This document shows, piece by piece, positions 1 through 8,510 of a stretch of 64,000 bases of DNA. The stretch comes from Bacteroidales bacterium. GTDB lineage: Bacteria; Bacteroidota; Bacteroidia; Bacteroidales; UBA932. The stretch covers positions 1 to 64,000 of the forward strand of contig JALOCI010000004.1 of assembly GCA_023227835.1 (NCBI GenBank), given 5' to 3'. The translations under genes and the position numbers were made by a program. The notes under the pieces were generated by a model, which worked only from the letters and a program-made list of their open reading frames with translations, ran no database searches and was not told where the DNA came from. How positions within the stretch are numbered: position 1 is the first letter of the stretch; every line of letters starts with the position of its first letter.

Positions 1-1
1 T

Positions 2-574
2 TATGTCGGGATTAAGGCATCCCAATTCTCTTTTTCAAGACTTCAAAAAGCTGATCCTGTACTCGGTGTAGATATGGCATCTACAGGGGAAGTCGGTTGT
101 ATAGGTGATGATACAAATGAGGCAATTCTTAAATCGATGCTCTCTGTAGGCTATAGAATACCGAAGAAGAATATCCTTATATCATCCGGTGATGCAAAGC
201 AAAAGGCGGATTTGCTCTCTACTTCTGTTTTATTGGCCAGCAAGGGGTATAATTTATATGCAACAGGTGGTACATACAAGTTTCTTATTGACAATCATGT
301 CAATGTAACACATGTGTTATGGCCCAGCGAGGAAGGAAATGAGCCCCAGGCATTGAAAATGATACAGAATAAGCAGATTGACCTTGTGATAAATATTCCT
401 AAAAACCTTACCCAGGTTGAACTTGAGAATGGCTATAAAATTAGAAGGGCTGCCGTCGATTTTAACATTCCTCTCTTAACTAATGCGAGACTTGCATCTG
501 CATTTATCAACGCATTCTGTAGCATGTCATTAAACGACATCCACATTAAAAGCTGGGATGAGTATATCTCATAA
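2..574 (+). CDS. carB: Carbamoyl-phosphate synthase large subunit, C-terminal part (cut by window edge)
   Basis: C-terminal end of the large subunit of carbamoyl-phosphate synthase, which makes carbamoyl phosphate from bicarbonate, glutamine-derived ammonia and two ATP for pyrimidine and arginine synthesis. The frame is open to the window edge, with the first whole codon at position 2, so the start lies outside. About 190 residues are visible: the tail of the second ATP-grasp half (PVLGVDMASTGEVG) followed by the MGS-like allosteric domain (GYNLYATGGTYKFL, then DLVINIPK). The ATG at 74 is internal, not a start. A hairpin terminator follows directly. Identity is secure; nothing can be said about the upstream part. 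Confidence 0.95.
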   Translation, partial: YVGIKASQFSFSRLQKADPVLGVDMASTGEVGCIGDDTNEAILKSMLSVGYRIPKKNILISSGDAKQKADLLSTSVLLASKGYNLYATGGTYKFLIDNHVNVTHVLWPSEEGNEPQALKMIQNKQIDLVINIPKNLTQVELENGYKIRRAAVDFNIPLLTNARLASAFINAFCSMSLNDIHIKSWDEYIS

Positions 575-582
575 AGATTTTT

Positions 583-610
583 AATTACTCCTCTTCAGGA
601 GTAATTTTTT
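583..610 (+). terminator. Rho-independent terminator after carB
   Basis: A perfect 10-bp stem (AATTACTCCT / AGGAGTAATT) with a 4-nt loop is followed by a T run on the + strand. It starts 8 nt after the carB stop codon and overlaps the last codons of the convergent rmuC gene, so the rmuC 3' end doubles as the carB terminator. Confidence 0.8.
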
Positions 611-1859
611 CACTTTCGCCCAAAATGAGTCTGGAGCTCTCGTCATCGAGAGCTTCAACTCCTTTAAGCTTCCGTCTGATAACATTTGTCCGTGTACCTA
701 CAAGCTTATCAATATCGTCAAGTCCTCCCTGAATGTTTTTCTGAGCTTTTTGAAGAAGTCCGCCGAATGTTTCGAATTCAGTCTTTACAGCACCCAGCAC
801 TCTCCAGACCTCACTACTCCTTTTTTCTATGGCAAGCGTCCTGAATCCCATCTGCAGGCTATTTAGAATAGCAGCAAGTGTTGTCGGTCCTGTTACAATA
901 ACTTTATATTTCTGCTGTATCTCCTCCAATAACGAGGCTTTCCGGACAATCTCCCCGTAAATGCCTTCAAATGGAAGAAACATTATTGCAAAATCTGTTG
1001 TGTAAGGAGGATCAATGTATTTGTCAAATATGTCCTTTGCCATTTTCTTAACAGCATTTTCCATATTCTTCTGTTCACTTTCAATTTTTAACGGATCATT
1101 TGCATCATAAGCATCCTGAAGCAGTTCGTATGCCTCCCTTGGAAATTTAGCATCTACCGGTAGCCAGATGTTCTTTACGGTATCATCCTTACCAGGCAGT
1201 TTTATGGCAAATTCCACAAACTCCCTGCTGTCTTGCTTTGTTTTGACATTAGCTTCAAACTGATCCGGTGCAAGCACCTGTTCCAACAGCATTGAAAGTT
1301 GGACCTCCCCTATTCCTCCTCTCATCTTGACATTGCTCAGCACTCTTTTTAATCCACCGACATCCTGCGCAAGAACTTGCATCTCTCCCAAGCCCTTCTG
1401 GACCTCAACAAGTTGTTTCCCAACTGTCTCAAAACTTTGTCCAAGTCGTTCGCTCAATGTTTTTTCAAGTTTTTCTTCAACAACTCCTCTGATTTTCTCA
1501 AGCTTCTCTTCAGTATGTTTAATCATTTCATTCTGACGGTTCTCAATTTGAGTCAGTTTATCCTTTTGAATATCGGAGAGCATAGCCATCCCTTTTTCTG
1601 AAGATTCCTGAAAGTTCTTGATACTTGACCCCACTGAGGCAGAAAACATTTTCAGAGCCTCATTAAGCTCTTCCCTGTTCTCCTTTAAGGAACGGGCATG
1701 CTCTTCTCTGAGATATCTGATTTCATCAGAAAATCTGGTCTCGAATCGTTCCAGATTACTTCTGATATCAGAAACCTTTTCACTCCTGATAATTAGAATA
1801 ATCAACAGTGTAGCTATTATTAACGAAAATACAAGTGATATAATAATTAGTGTGATCAT
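585..1859 (-). CDS. rmuC: RmuC family DNA recombination protein
   Basis: RmuC family protein. In E. coli, loss of RmuC raises inversion at short inverted repeats, and the family carries a PD-(D/E)XK-like nuclease fold; the biochemical role is still poorly defined. The 424-aa product has an N-terminal membrane anchor (about residues 3-24), a long charged coiled coil (about 28-165) and the RmuC domain (about 180-390, with GGIGEVQLSMLLEQVL and LPVDAKFP). Length fits the family. It is monocistronic, convergent with carB and divergent from the marR-hdr operon. No regulator or partner is evident nearby. Confidence 0.9.
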   Translation of the reverse strand: MITLIIISLVFSLIIATLLIILIIRSEKVSDIRSNLERFETRFSDEIRYLREEHARSLKENREELNEALKMFSASVGSSIKNFQESSEKGMAMLSDIQKDKLTQIENRQNEMIKHTEEKLEKIRGVVEEKLEKTLSERLGQSFETVGKQLVEVQKGLGEMQVLAQDVGGLKRVLSNVKMRGGIGEVQLSMLLEQVLAPDQFEANVKTKQDSREFVEFAIKLPGKDDTVKNIWLPVDAKFPREAYELLQDAYDANDPLKIESEQKNMENAVKKMAKDIFDKYIDPPYTTDFAIMFLPFEGIYGEIVRKASLLEEIQQKYKVIVTGPTTLAAILNSLQMGFRTLAIEKRSSEVWRVLGAVKTEFETFGGLLQKAQKNIQGGLDDIDKLVGTRTNVIRRKLKGVEALDDESSRLILGESEKITPEEE

Positions 1860-1884
1860 ACAAGCAAATTAATGAAAATTCAGT

Positions 1885-1892
1885 TATATTTG
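1885..1892 (+). promoter_or_regulatory. Bacteroidota -7 box (TATATTTG) for the marR-hdr operon
   Basis: Perfect match to TAnnTTTG, the -7 element of the Bacteroidota primary sigma factor, ending 27 nt before the marR start codon. No convincing -33 TTTG is visible, so this rests on one element and its position. Confidence 0.45.
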
Positions 1893-1919
1893 CAATAGTA
1901 AATACTTATACTATCGTAT

Positions 1920-2363
1920 ATGATACTAAATAAAAAGGTTGGAGTATTCCTTAACCTGGTCCACTGCCGATTTAAATTATATTTAAGTACAATTTTCCAA
2001 AGTAACGGATATGACATTACTCCGGAACAGTTTCTTGTACTTGACACCCTTTGGGATGATGGTGTGCAATCCCAGCAGGAGATTGCAGATAAGATCAAGA
2101 AAGACAAAAACTCTGTAACCAAGTTGATAGATGCCCTCGAAAAAAAGAATTATGTTAAGAGAACACCTTTCAAACAGGACAGAAGGCTTAATCTTATCCA
2201 CATTACTGAATCCGGTCTTCAGATTAAGGACCCTATTACTAAGATAGCCATGGAAGCTACAAATATGATTATCAAGGATATTCCTCTCGAGGACCTGCAC
2301 ACATTCATAAGAGTCTCCGGAAAGATGTTGGATAATATGATAATACAAGAAGAGGTTAGATAA
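1920..2363 (+). CDS. MarR family transcriptional regulator
   Basis: Winged-helix regulator of the MarR family, 147 aa, the normal family length. The DNA-binding region is clear: ITPEQFLVLDTLWDDG, then QQEIADKIKKDKNSVTKLIDALEKK, which gives the recognition helix, and a wing around RTPFKQDRRLNLIHIT. It is the first gene of the Hdr-like operon, with a single base before the next ATG, so it very probably controls its own operon in response to a small ligand. The ligand cannot be told from the sequence. A TAnnTTTG box lies 27 nt upstream of the start. Confidence 0.88.
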   Translation: MILNKKVGVFLNLVHCRFKLYLSTIFQSNGYDITPEQFLVLDTLWDDGVQSQQEIADKIKKDKNSVTKLIDALEKKNYVKRTPFKQDRRLNLIHITESGLQIKDPITKIAMEATNMIIKDIPLEDLHTFIRVSGKMLDNMIIQEEVR

Positions 2364-2364
2364 G

Positions 2365-3057
2365 ATGGGAAAATTGTTTGATAGACTTAATGAGGATTAC
2401 CGCTTCAGAGAGGGGTTGAATGCGTGTATTAATTGTGGTACATGTACGGCAATATGTCCTGCTGCAGAATTTTATAAATATGATCCGCGCATTATAACTG
2501 ACACCGTTCAGTCAAAAAATGAGGAGGCTATTGAAGAGCTTCTAAAGGGTGATACTATATGGTATTGCGGTGAGTGTATGTCTTGTGTGACAAGATGTCC
2601 CAGAAAAAATGCCCCCGGATTAATTATAATGGCCCTGAGGTCTTTGTCTATGGATACAGGTTTATTCATACATTCCGAAAAAGGAAGACAACAATATGCA
2701 TTAACCGTTGCACTTAACAATAACATTTTGAACTATGGTTATTGTGTTTACCCTAGAACTTTCAAGTATAAGTCTCATCCAGAATATGGACCTGTTGGTA
2801 AGTGGATTGAGGAAAATCTTGAAGCTGTACACAAAAAGGTTGGTTCAAATCTGGATGGTGACGGGCCGGGAATCCTCAGAAAAATTCCTGACGAGGATCT
2901 TAAAGAGCTAAAGGATATATTTGATGCAACCGGAGCAACAAAAAGAATGGAAACAATTGAGATGTACTCAATTGAAAGAGCTAAAGCGTTAGGAATGTCC
3001 CGGGAGGAATATCTTAATCATATATTCACAACGACATTAAAAGAACATCACAGATAA
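2365..3057 (+). CDS. HdrC-like 4Fe-4S dicluster protein
   Basis: Iron-sulfur subunit of the heterodisulfide-reductase C type, 230 aa. It carries two classical 4Fe-4S motifs: C21-x2-C24-x2-C27-x3-C31-P and C68-x2-C71-x2-C74-x3-C78-P. In known Hdr and Qmo complexes HdrC passes electrons between the flavin subunit HdrA and the CCG-domain subunit HdrB. The C-terminal ~130 residues are an extension without an obvious motif. Its stop overlaps the next start (TAATG), which indicates translational coupling to the HdrB-like gene. No transmembrane segment is seen, so it is soluble or peripheral. Confidence 0.85.
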   Translation: MGKLFDRLNEDYRFREGLNACINCGTCTAICPAAEFYKYDPRIITDTVQSKNEEAIEELLKGDTIWYCGECMSCVTRCPRKNAPGLIIMALRSLSMDTGLFIHSEKGRQQYALTVALNNNILNYGYCVYPRTFKYKSHPEYGPVGKWIEENLEAVHKKVGSNLDGDGPGILRKIPDEDLKELKDIFDATGATKRMETIEMYSIERAKALGMSREEYLNHIFTTTLKEHHR

Positions 3058-4073
3058 TGAATATAAACGGGAAGAAGAAAATTTGGAGTGAATATCAGAA
3101 AGAGATACCTGAAGACCACTATTTTTATGTAAGGAGTTGCATTCGGCAAAACTTTTTCCCTGCTTCAGAAAAGTTATTTCTTGAAATAGTCAGGGAACGT
3201 CTTAGTCTTGATTTCTTTGAAACAGAGCATCATACAACGTGCGGAGGAATTGCCTATCATAGTGACACCATTCCTCAGGAGACAGTAATGACTATTGTGG
3301 CAAGACAGTTTGCTCTTATGACAGAAGCCGGATATAAGAATTATGTTGCATCTTGTATAACTTCATTCGGCTTGTATACAGAAATACTTGACACATGGCA
3401 TCACTTCCCGGAACTAGAATCTAAAATCCGGGACTACTTGTGGAAAACAACAAAAAGAGAATTTCAAAAACCTGAATATCTGGCACATGCTAGTGATGTA
3501 GTATACAAATTACGAAATAAAATAGCCAGCCAGGCAAAATATAAACTTGTAAACAAGGATACTGGAGAGCCTCTGAAGGTTGTTGAACATATAGGTTGCC
3601 ATTACTCAAAAATGTTTCCCTCAAAAGGAGTTGGAGGTGCTGAATATCCTTACGTTCTGACCGGTATGATTGAAGCCTGGGGCGGAGAGATAGTTGATTA
3701 TCCTGAGAGAAGACATTGTTGTGGCTTTGGATTCAGACAATATTTAGTACAGGCTAACAGAGGGTATTCAATTTCTAATACTCACAAGAAATTTGAATCA
3801 ATGGCCCCGTTCAAGCCGGACATGATTATTACAAATTGCCCGGGCTGCCCTTATTTTCTTGACCGGTGGCAGTATGTTATAAAAGAGATGGAGGGTAAGA
3901 CATACGGAGAAAATGGTGAGGGAATTCCTGTATTTACATATGAAGAGGTGGCGGGATTGGTACTTGGATACGATCCATGGTATCTTGGAATGCAGATGCA
4001 CCAGACAGCAGTGGAGCCATTACTTGATAAAATAGGTATTAAGTATAATAAGGAAGAAAAATATCTTTTGTAA
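3057..4073 (+). CDS. HdrB-like CCG-domain protein with a degenerate first cluster site
   Basis: Heterodisulfide-reductase subunit B-like protein, 338 aa. Methanogen HdrB holds two noncubane 4Fe-4S clusters, each bound by a five-cysteine CCG motif. Here the C-terminal motif is complete (C181, C221-C222-G, C261-x2-C264). The N-terminal one is reduced to three cysteines (C28, C62, C100): the CC pair reads TCGG and the CxxC reads CITS. The protein therefore probably binds only one noncubane cluster, or the first site serves another purpose. It overlaps both neighbours by one base (TAATG at each end). Its substrate is unknown and need not be a disulfide. Confidence 0.83.
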   Translation: MNINGKKKIWSEYQKEIPEDHYFYVRSCIRQNFFPASEKLFLEIVRERLSLDFFETEHHTTCGGIAYHSDTIPQETVMTIVARQFALMTEAGYKNYVASCITSFGLYTEILDTWHHFPELESKIRDYLWKTTKREFQKPEYLAHASDVVYKLRNKIASQAKYKLVNKDTGEPLKVVEHIGCHYSKMFPSKGVGGAEYPYVLTGMIEAWGGEIVDYPERRHCCGFGFRQYLVQANRGYSISNTHKKFESMAPFKPDMIITNCPGCPYFLDRWQYVIKEMEGKTYGENGEGIPVFTYEEVAGLVLGYDPWYLGMQMHQTAVEPLLDKIGIKYNKEEKYLL

Positions 4074-5077
4074 TGAATAGAGAGATTTTGATTATTGGAG
4101 GAGGTCCTGCAGGACTGGAATGCGCGAATTCGCTCATTTCTCTTGGTTATAAGGTGTTTATTGTGGAAAAAAGCGCTGAACCCGGAGGCCATCTTAGAAA
4201 ATGGGACAGGTTATTCCCATATGGAGCTTCGGCGTCCGAAACACTTGAAAAATTATTACAACAATCAAATAAGGCCTTATTCTTTTATGAAACAGAGGTT
4301 AAATCAATAAAAAAATCAGATGGAGTATTTATTGCTACGCTTTCTGATGAGACTCAGTTACATGTGGGTTCGATTGTAGTTGCTACCGGGTTTTCTTTAT
4401 TTCCTGCCGCAAAAAAAGAGGAGTATGGATATGGAATATACAATGGTGTAATAACAAATGCAGATCTGGAAGATGCTTTTAAAACAGGTAAAAAAGAGTT
4501 TTTTAAAGCAAATCGTGTGGGTTTTGTACATTGTGTAGGTTCAAGGGATGAAAAGGTATGCAACCGTCATTGTTCAAAGGTGTGTTGTGTAACAGCTGTA
4601 AAGCAGGCTTGTGAATTTAAAGATTTAAACCCTGAAGCTGAAGTATATTGTTTTTATATGGATCTGAGAATGTTTGGCAGAGGTTATGAGGATTTATATT
4701 TAAAAGCGCAAAACAAATATGGAATTAGGTTTATAAGAGGCCGTGTCTCAGAAGTTGCGGAAGATGTCGATGGCTGCCTGGTATTGAAGGCTGAGGATAC
4801 CTTAACATCCAGGCCATTGAAGGTAACACTGGATCTCCTCGTACTGATGAGTGGCATATCAAAAAATCCGGATAACGATGAGATAGCTCTGATGCTGGGT
4901 ATTGATACAGATGAAGATGGATTTCTTTCTTTATGTGAACCTAACCTTAATAACAACAAAACACAAGTTGAAGGAGTGTTTCTGACAGGTTCTGTAACAG
5001 GCCCCAAAACGCTTCCGGAGACATTGAATGAGGCAAGAGCCGCAGCTTTGGCTGTTCATAAATATTTATCAAGATAG
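4073..5077 (+). CDS. HdrA-like FAD-dependent oxidoreductase, short form
   Basis: Flavoprotein of the HdrA/QmoA type, 334 aa. The N-terminal Rossmann motif GGGPAG (about residues 9-14) and a later ATGF segment bind FAD. The HdrA signature CVGSRD with a cysteine cluster (C154, C163, C167, C171, C172, C180) is present and marks it as HdrA-like rather than a general disulfide reductase. Methanogen HdrA is about twice as long and has extra ferredoxin domains that are absent here, so the small ferredoxin-like protein encoded next may supply that function. It lies in the middle of the operon, coupled to the HdrB-like gene by a TAATG overlap. Confidence 0.85.
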   Translation: MNREILIIGGGPAGLECANSLISLGYKVFIVEKSAEPGGHLRKWDRLFPYGASASETLEKLLQQSNKALFFYETEVKSIKKSDGVFIATLSDETQLHVGSIVVATGFSLFPAAKKEEYGYGIYNGVITNADLEDAFKTGKKEFFKANRVGFVHCVGSRDEKVCNRHCSKVCCVTAVKQACEFKDLNPEAEVYCFYMDLRMFGRGYEDLYLKAQNKYGIRFIRGRVSEVAEDVDGCLVLKAEDTLTSRPLKVTLDLLVLMSGISKNPDNDEIALMLGIDTDEDGFLSLCEPNLNNNKTQVEGVFLTGSVTGPKTLPETLNEARAAALAVHKYLSR

Positions 5078-5083
5078 ATAACC

Positions 5084-5419
5084 ATGAAGGAATTTGGATA
5101 TTCATTATCTCCCAGTTCAAGGGTTGACCTCGATAAAGTTGATAAGAGTAAGCAAAATAGATTGTTTGCATTAGAACCGGGATTCAAAAAATGTATGTCA
5201 TGCGGGTCTTGTTCTGCTACGTGTAGTGCCGGAAATTATACAGATGTTAGCCTGAGAAGGGCAATTTCATATATTCAGAATGGTCAGGATCAGTTGGCAG
5301 TAAATATGCTTAGAAATTGTATGCTGTGCGGAAAATGCCTGATTATATGTCCAAGGGGGATTAACACGCGTAACCTTATTCGGAATATACTTAATGTTTA
5401 TGGGGAGAAACAGATATGA
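5084..5419 (+). CDS. Small HdrC-like protein with two 4Fe-4S clusters
   Basis: 111-aa iron-sulfur protein with two CxxCxxCxxxC motifs (CMSCGSCSATC and CMLCGKCLIIC-P). It resembles the ferredoxin part of HdrC or the N-terminal part of QmoC. The operon thus encodes two HdrC-type proteins: this short one, whose 3' end overlaps the start of the membrane subunit gene by 4 nt, and the longer one at the front. The arrangement suggests that this subunit serves the membrane protein and the other serves the HdrB-like protein; that division is inference. No signal peptide or membrane segment is present. Confidence 0.8.
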   Translation: MKEFGYSLSPSSRVDLDKVDKSKQNRLFALEPGFKKCMSCGSCSATCSAGNYTDVSLRRAISYIQNGQDQLAVNMLRNCMLCGKCLIICPRGINTRNLIRNILNVYGEKQI

Positions 5420-7209
5420 GAGAACGCTTTCTTTTTGGATATGACCCATTTGTATTGCCATTCACACTTGGAATGGTCTTTATTGTTCTATATCTTTTAA
5501 TAGGTTCAATAAGGATTATTATAGCCCTTGACAAACAGGAACGGATGTTATTGCTCAAATCAATGAACCCCCGGCAACTTATCATAACTGCCAAGGATGT
5601 CTTTGTTGATTGTCTGCTGCATATCAAGATTTTCAAAAGGAATCTTCTTCTTGGCTATATGCATTTCAGTATTGCTTTCGGGTGGTTTATGATAATTCTG
5701 GTTGGGCACCTGGAGGTCATTTTGTATACACCTCAAAGAAACGGTGTGCTGTATTATCCCGTTTTCTTCAGATATTTTGTAATGGAGACACAGCAAACTT
5801 TAAGGGGGGCCTTCTTTTTCTTCCTGATGGATCTGTTTCTTCTTATGATTCTCTCAGGAATAGCTCTGGCTATATTCAAGCGTTTCAGATCTATGGCGCT
5901 TGGCATGAGAAGAACTACCAAGCTTAAACTCGGGGACAGATTTGCTTTGTATTCACTTTGGGCAATATTTCCTTTGAGACTTCTTGCTGAGAGTTTTACT
6001 GCAAACATAAGCGGTGGAAGTTTCCTTACGAAATCCATAAATCACCTGGTACATGGCTTTGTAACAAATCCAGACAATGCTTTGCCTATTTGGTGGAGTT
6101 ATTCCATTGCATTGGGTGTTTTCCTGTTTTCACTTCCATTCTCCAGGTACATGCACATACCGACAGAGATTATTCTTATTTTTCTTCGCAATGCAGGAAT
6201 TAAAGCTACCAGTTTCAGAAACGGATATGCCGAATCAGAGATTTATTCATGTTCAAGGTGTGGTATCTGCATTGATGCCTGCCCTATGGGGGTGAACCGT
6301 GGGGATATAAAATTTTCATCAGTCTATACCATACGTTTATTAAGAAGAAGAGAAGATCCGTCGGAGGGGGCAGAGAAATGTCTGATGTGTAATAAATGCG
6401 TAGAGGTATGTCCGGTCGGAATCAATTCTACAAGGTTAAAACTGTTATACAGGCAAAGTATAAACGATTCCGGACAACATAATTTCTCATACCTTTCAAC
6501 GATTAAAGAGAGAGAGTCTTATGGGAAGGTTCTATATTATGCGGGTTGTATGACACACCTGACTCCGGTTATATATCGCTCTCTTTTTAATATCCTAGAT
6601 AAAGCCGGAGTGGATTACACATTTATGGACAAAGATGGTTCTGTTTGCTGTGGCAGGCCACTTATGCTGTCAGGGGACATGAAAGGTGCCAGAGAGCTGA
6701 TAGAGAATAATAAACGAGTTATCAAAGCTTCAGGATGTAAAACGCTTTTACTCTCCTGCCCTATTTGCTATAAAATTTTCAAGGAAGAGTATCAATTGGA
6801 TGGAATTGAAGTTGTACATCACTCCGTTTTCATCAATAAGCTGCTAAAAAGCGGTCAAATAAAAATTAAAAAGGGTATAGAGACATATGTCTACCACGAT
6901 CCTTGTGAATTGGGAAGAGGGACCGGAATTTATGAACAACCCAGAGAATTGTTATCCGTAGCAGGAACTCTTAAAGAGTCTCCGGAAGAGAGAGGAGAAA
7001 GCATCTGTTGCGGTGGCAGCCTTGGAAGTCTTACCATGCCTGCCGATAAAAGGAGAAAAATAACAGAGCACTCTTTGGATATCCTAAACACAAATAATCC
7101 GGATATCGTAGCAACAGCATGCCCATTATGTATGCGAACATTCTCCCCTCTTAATTATAAATCGGAGACAGCTGATATAGCACAGATAATATCGAAAAAC
7201 TTAATATAA
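5416..7209 (+). CDS. Membrane HdrDE-like iron-sulfur oxidoreductase (NarI-like + 2x4Fe-4S + two CCG)
   Basis: 597-aa membrane-bound electron-transfer protein. The N-terminal third has about five membrane segments (near 13-38, 78-101, 131-154, 176-193, 226-244) of the NarI/HdrE cytochrome-b type, with H83 and H98 in the second segment as possible heme ligands. A ferredoxin domain follows (C279/C282/C285/C289 and C322/C325/C328/C332). Two CCG domains follow: SVCCGRP near 410 with SCPICY, and SICCGGS near 523 with TACPLC. This order matches fused HdrE-HdrD proteins and the FeS oxidoreductases that link EtfAB to menaquinone in butyrate oxidisers. It probably connects the soluble Hdr-like proteins to the quinone pool; the direction of electron flow is open. 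Confidence 0.85.
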   Translation: MRERFLFGYDPFVLPFTLGMVFIVLYLLIGSIRIIIALDKQERMLLLKSMNPRQLIITAKDVFVDCLLHIKIFKRNLLLGYMHFSIAFGWFMIILVGHLEVILYTPQRNGVLYYPVFFRYFVMETQQTLRGAFFFFLMDLFLLMILSGIALAIFKRFRSMALGMRRTTKLKLGDRFALYSLWAIFPLRLLAESFTANISGGSFLTKSINHLVHGFVTNPDNALPIWWSYSIALGVFLFSLPFSRYMHIPTEIILIFLRNAGIKATSFRNGYAESEIYSCSRCGICIDACPMGVNRGDIKFSSVYTIRLLRRREDPSEGAEKCLMCNKCVEVCPVGINSTRLKLLYRQSINDSGQHNFSYLSTIKERESYGKVLYYAGCMTHLTPVIYRSLFNILDKAGVDYTFMDKDGSVCCGRPLMLSGDMKGARELIENNKRVIKASGCKTLLLSCPICYKIFKEEYQLDGIEVVHHSVFINKLLKSGQIKIKKGIETYVYHDPCELGRGTGIYEQPRELLSVAGTLKESPEERGESICCGGSLGSLTMPADKRRKITEHSLDILNTNNPDIVATACPLCMRTFSPLNYKSETADIAQIISKNLI

Positions 7210-7234
7210 TTATTATAATTCAAATCAAAAATTA

Positions 7235-8509
7235 ATGACTAGCTACAAACTTCAGAATATCTCAACCGGCAGGATATTTGATGATACTGGTTGGCTACTG
7301 GCTGACCCTGAGGCTTCTGACCCATCTTTGGTCAGAGCTGTATATAAAAACAAACAATTTACAATAGGAGATGATAAGGATGGGTTTTATAAGTTTTCAA
7401 ACTGGTTGCCAATTTGCAAAACTCTTGAAAATTCTGCCCCTACCGTGACATATAAGAGCAAGGAACTGTCAAAGGTACTGGGACTTACTAACCTATATAT
7501 AAGTTTTAGCGGATATTGGCCCGAAATCGGGGCAAAAATGACAACCTGCTCATTTAAAGAGACAGAGGCTTACTCTGTGTGTGCGCGTTTCATGCCGGAA
7601 AAAGACAGAATTATGGTTGTCGCGTCAGCAGGTAATACAGCTAGAGCATTTGCCAGGGTTTGTTCTGAGAATTCAATTCCTTTGGTTGTTGTAATACCGG
7701 AAGACAATCTGGATGCATTATGGTTTGAAAAGCCACTTTCTAAATGTGTTAAAATAGTCTGTACACCTAAAAATACCGATTATTTTGACGCTATAGATTT
7801 ATCCAATAAAATTTGCAAATCTCCTCGTTTCTTTGAAGAGGGTGGAGCAAAGAATGTTGCCAGAAGAGATGGTATGGCTACTACCCTGCTCTCCGCTGTT
7901 TCAGTTATTGGAAGAATACCTGATTACTATTTTCAGGCAATAGGCAGTGGTACCGGTACCATTGCAGTATGGGAGGCAAATCTCAGATTGATTGAAGATG
8001 GTCGTTTCGGTAGTCATAAAATGACTCTCATTCCATCCCAGAACTATCCTTTTACTCCTATGTATGATGCTTGGAAAGCTGGAAGCAGGAATCTTCTCCC
8101 TTTTGACGATGACGAAGCCAGGGTAAAGGCTTTACAGATTAAAGCCAAGGTTTTGTCAAACAGAAGGCCACCCTATTCGGTCCCCGGTGGTTTGTTTGAT
8201 GCTTTGTCAGACTCAAATGGCGATATTGAGTATGCAAATAATCAGGAGTCGGAAGATGCATGTGCGCTTTTCAAAAAAACAGAGGGAATTGACATATATC
8301 ACGCCTCCGGAATTGCACTAGCCGGAATGATTAAGAGTATAAACTCCGGAAAAGTGAATAAGGATAAGGTTATTATGTTGAATATCACAGGTGGCGGAGA
8401 AGAGAGATTTAAATCAACGCATAAAGTTGCTTTAGGTAAACCGGATCTTATAATTGACAACAGAATGGATGCAGCAGCTATTTACACATCCGTTGAAAAT
8501 CTTTTCTAG
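7235..8509 (+). CDS. Cysteate synthase-like PLP enzyme
   Basis: Threonine-synthase-like PLP enzyme, 424 aa, of the cysteate synthase family. That family makes L-cysteate from O-phosphoserine and sulfite, for coenzyme M in Methanosarcina-type archaea and, in Bacteroidota, as a proposed precursor of sulfonolipids. The PLP lysine is probably K108 (CSFKETEA). SAGNTARAF and GSGTGTIAVWEA are the substrate and phosphate-binding loops. It starts 25 nt after the membrane Hdr-like gene and ends 1 nt before the SulP gene, so it is in the same operon. Family assignment is from overall pattern; threonine synthase or another beta-replacement activity cannot be excluded. Confidence 0.75.
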   Translation: MTSYKLQNISTGRIFDDTGWLLADPEASDPSLVRAVYKNKQFTIGDDKDGFYKFSNWLPICKTLENSAPTVTYKSKELSKVLGLTNLYISFSGYWPEIGAKMTTCSFKETEAYSVCARFMPEKDRIMVVASAGNTARAFARVCSENSIPLVVVIPEDNLDALWFEKPLSKCVKIVCTPKNTDYFDAIDLSNKICKSPRFFEEGGAKNVARRDGMATTLLSAVSVIGRIPDYYFQAIGSGTGTIAVWEANLRLIEDGRFGSHKMTLIPSQNYPFTPMYDAWKAGSRNLLPFDDDEARVKALQIKAKVLSNRRPPYSVPGGLFDALSDSNGDIEYANNQESEDACALFKKTEGIDIYHASGIALAGMIKSINSGKVNKDKVIMLNITGGGEERFKSTHKVALGKPDLIIDNRMDAAAIYTSVENLF

Positions 8510-8510
8510 A

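Noticed and set aside
1920..8509. Recent transfer of a methanogen energy operon
   Set aside because: Base composition and gene spacing look like the surrounding genes, the HdrA-like protein is short, and the membrane subunit resembles bacterial FeS oxidoreductases; nothing visible supports a recent archaeal origin.
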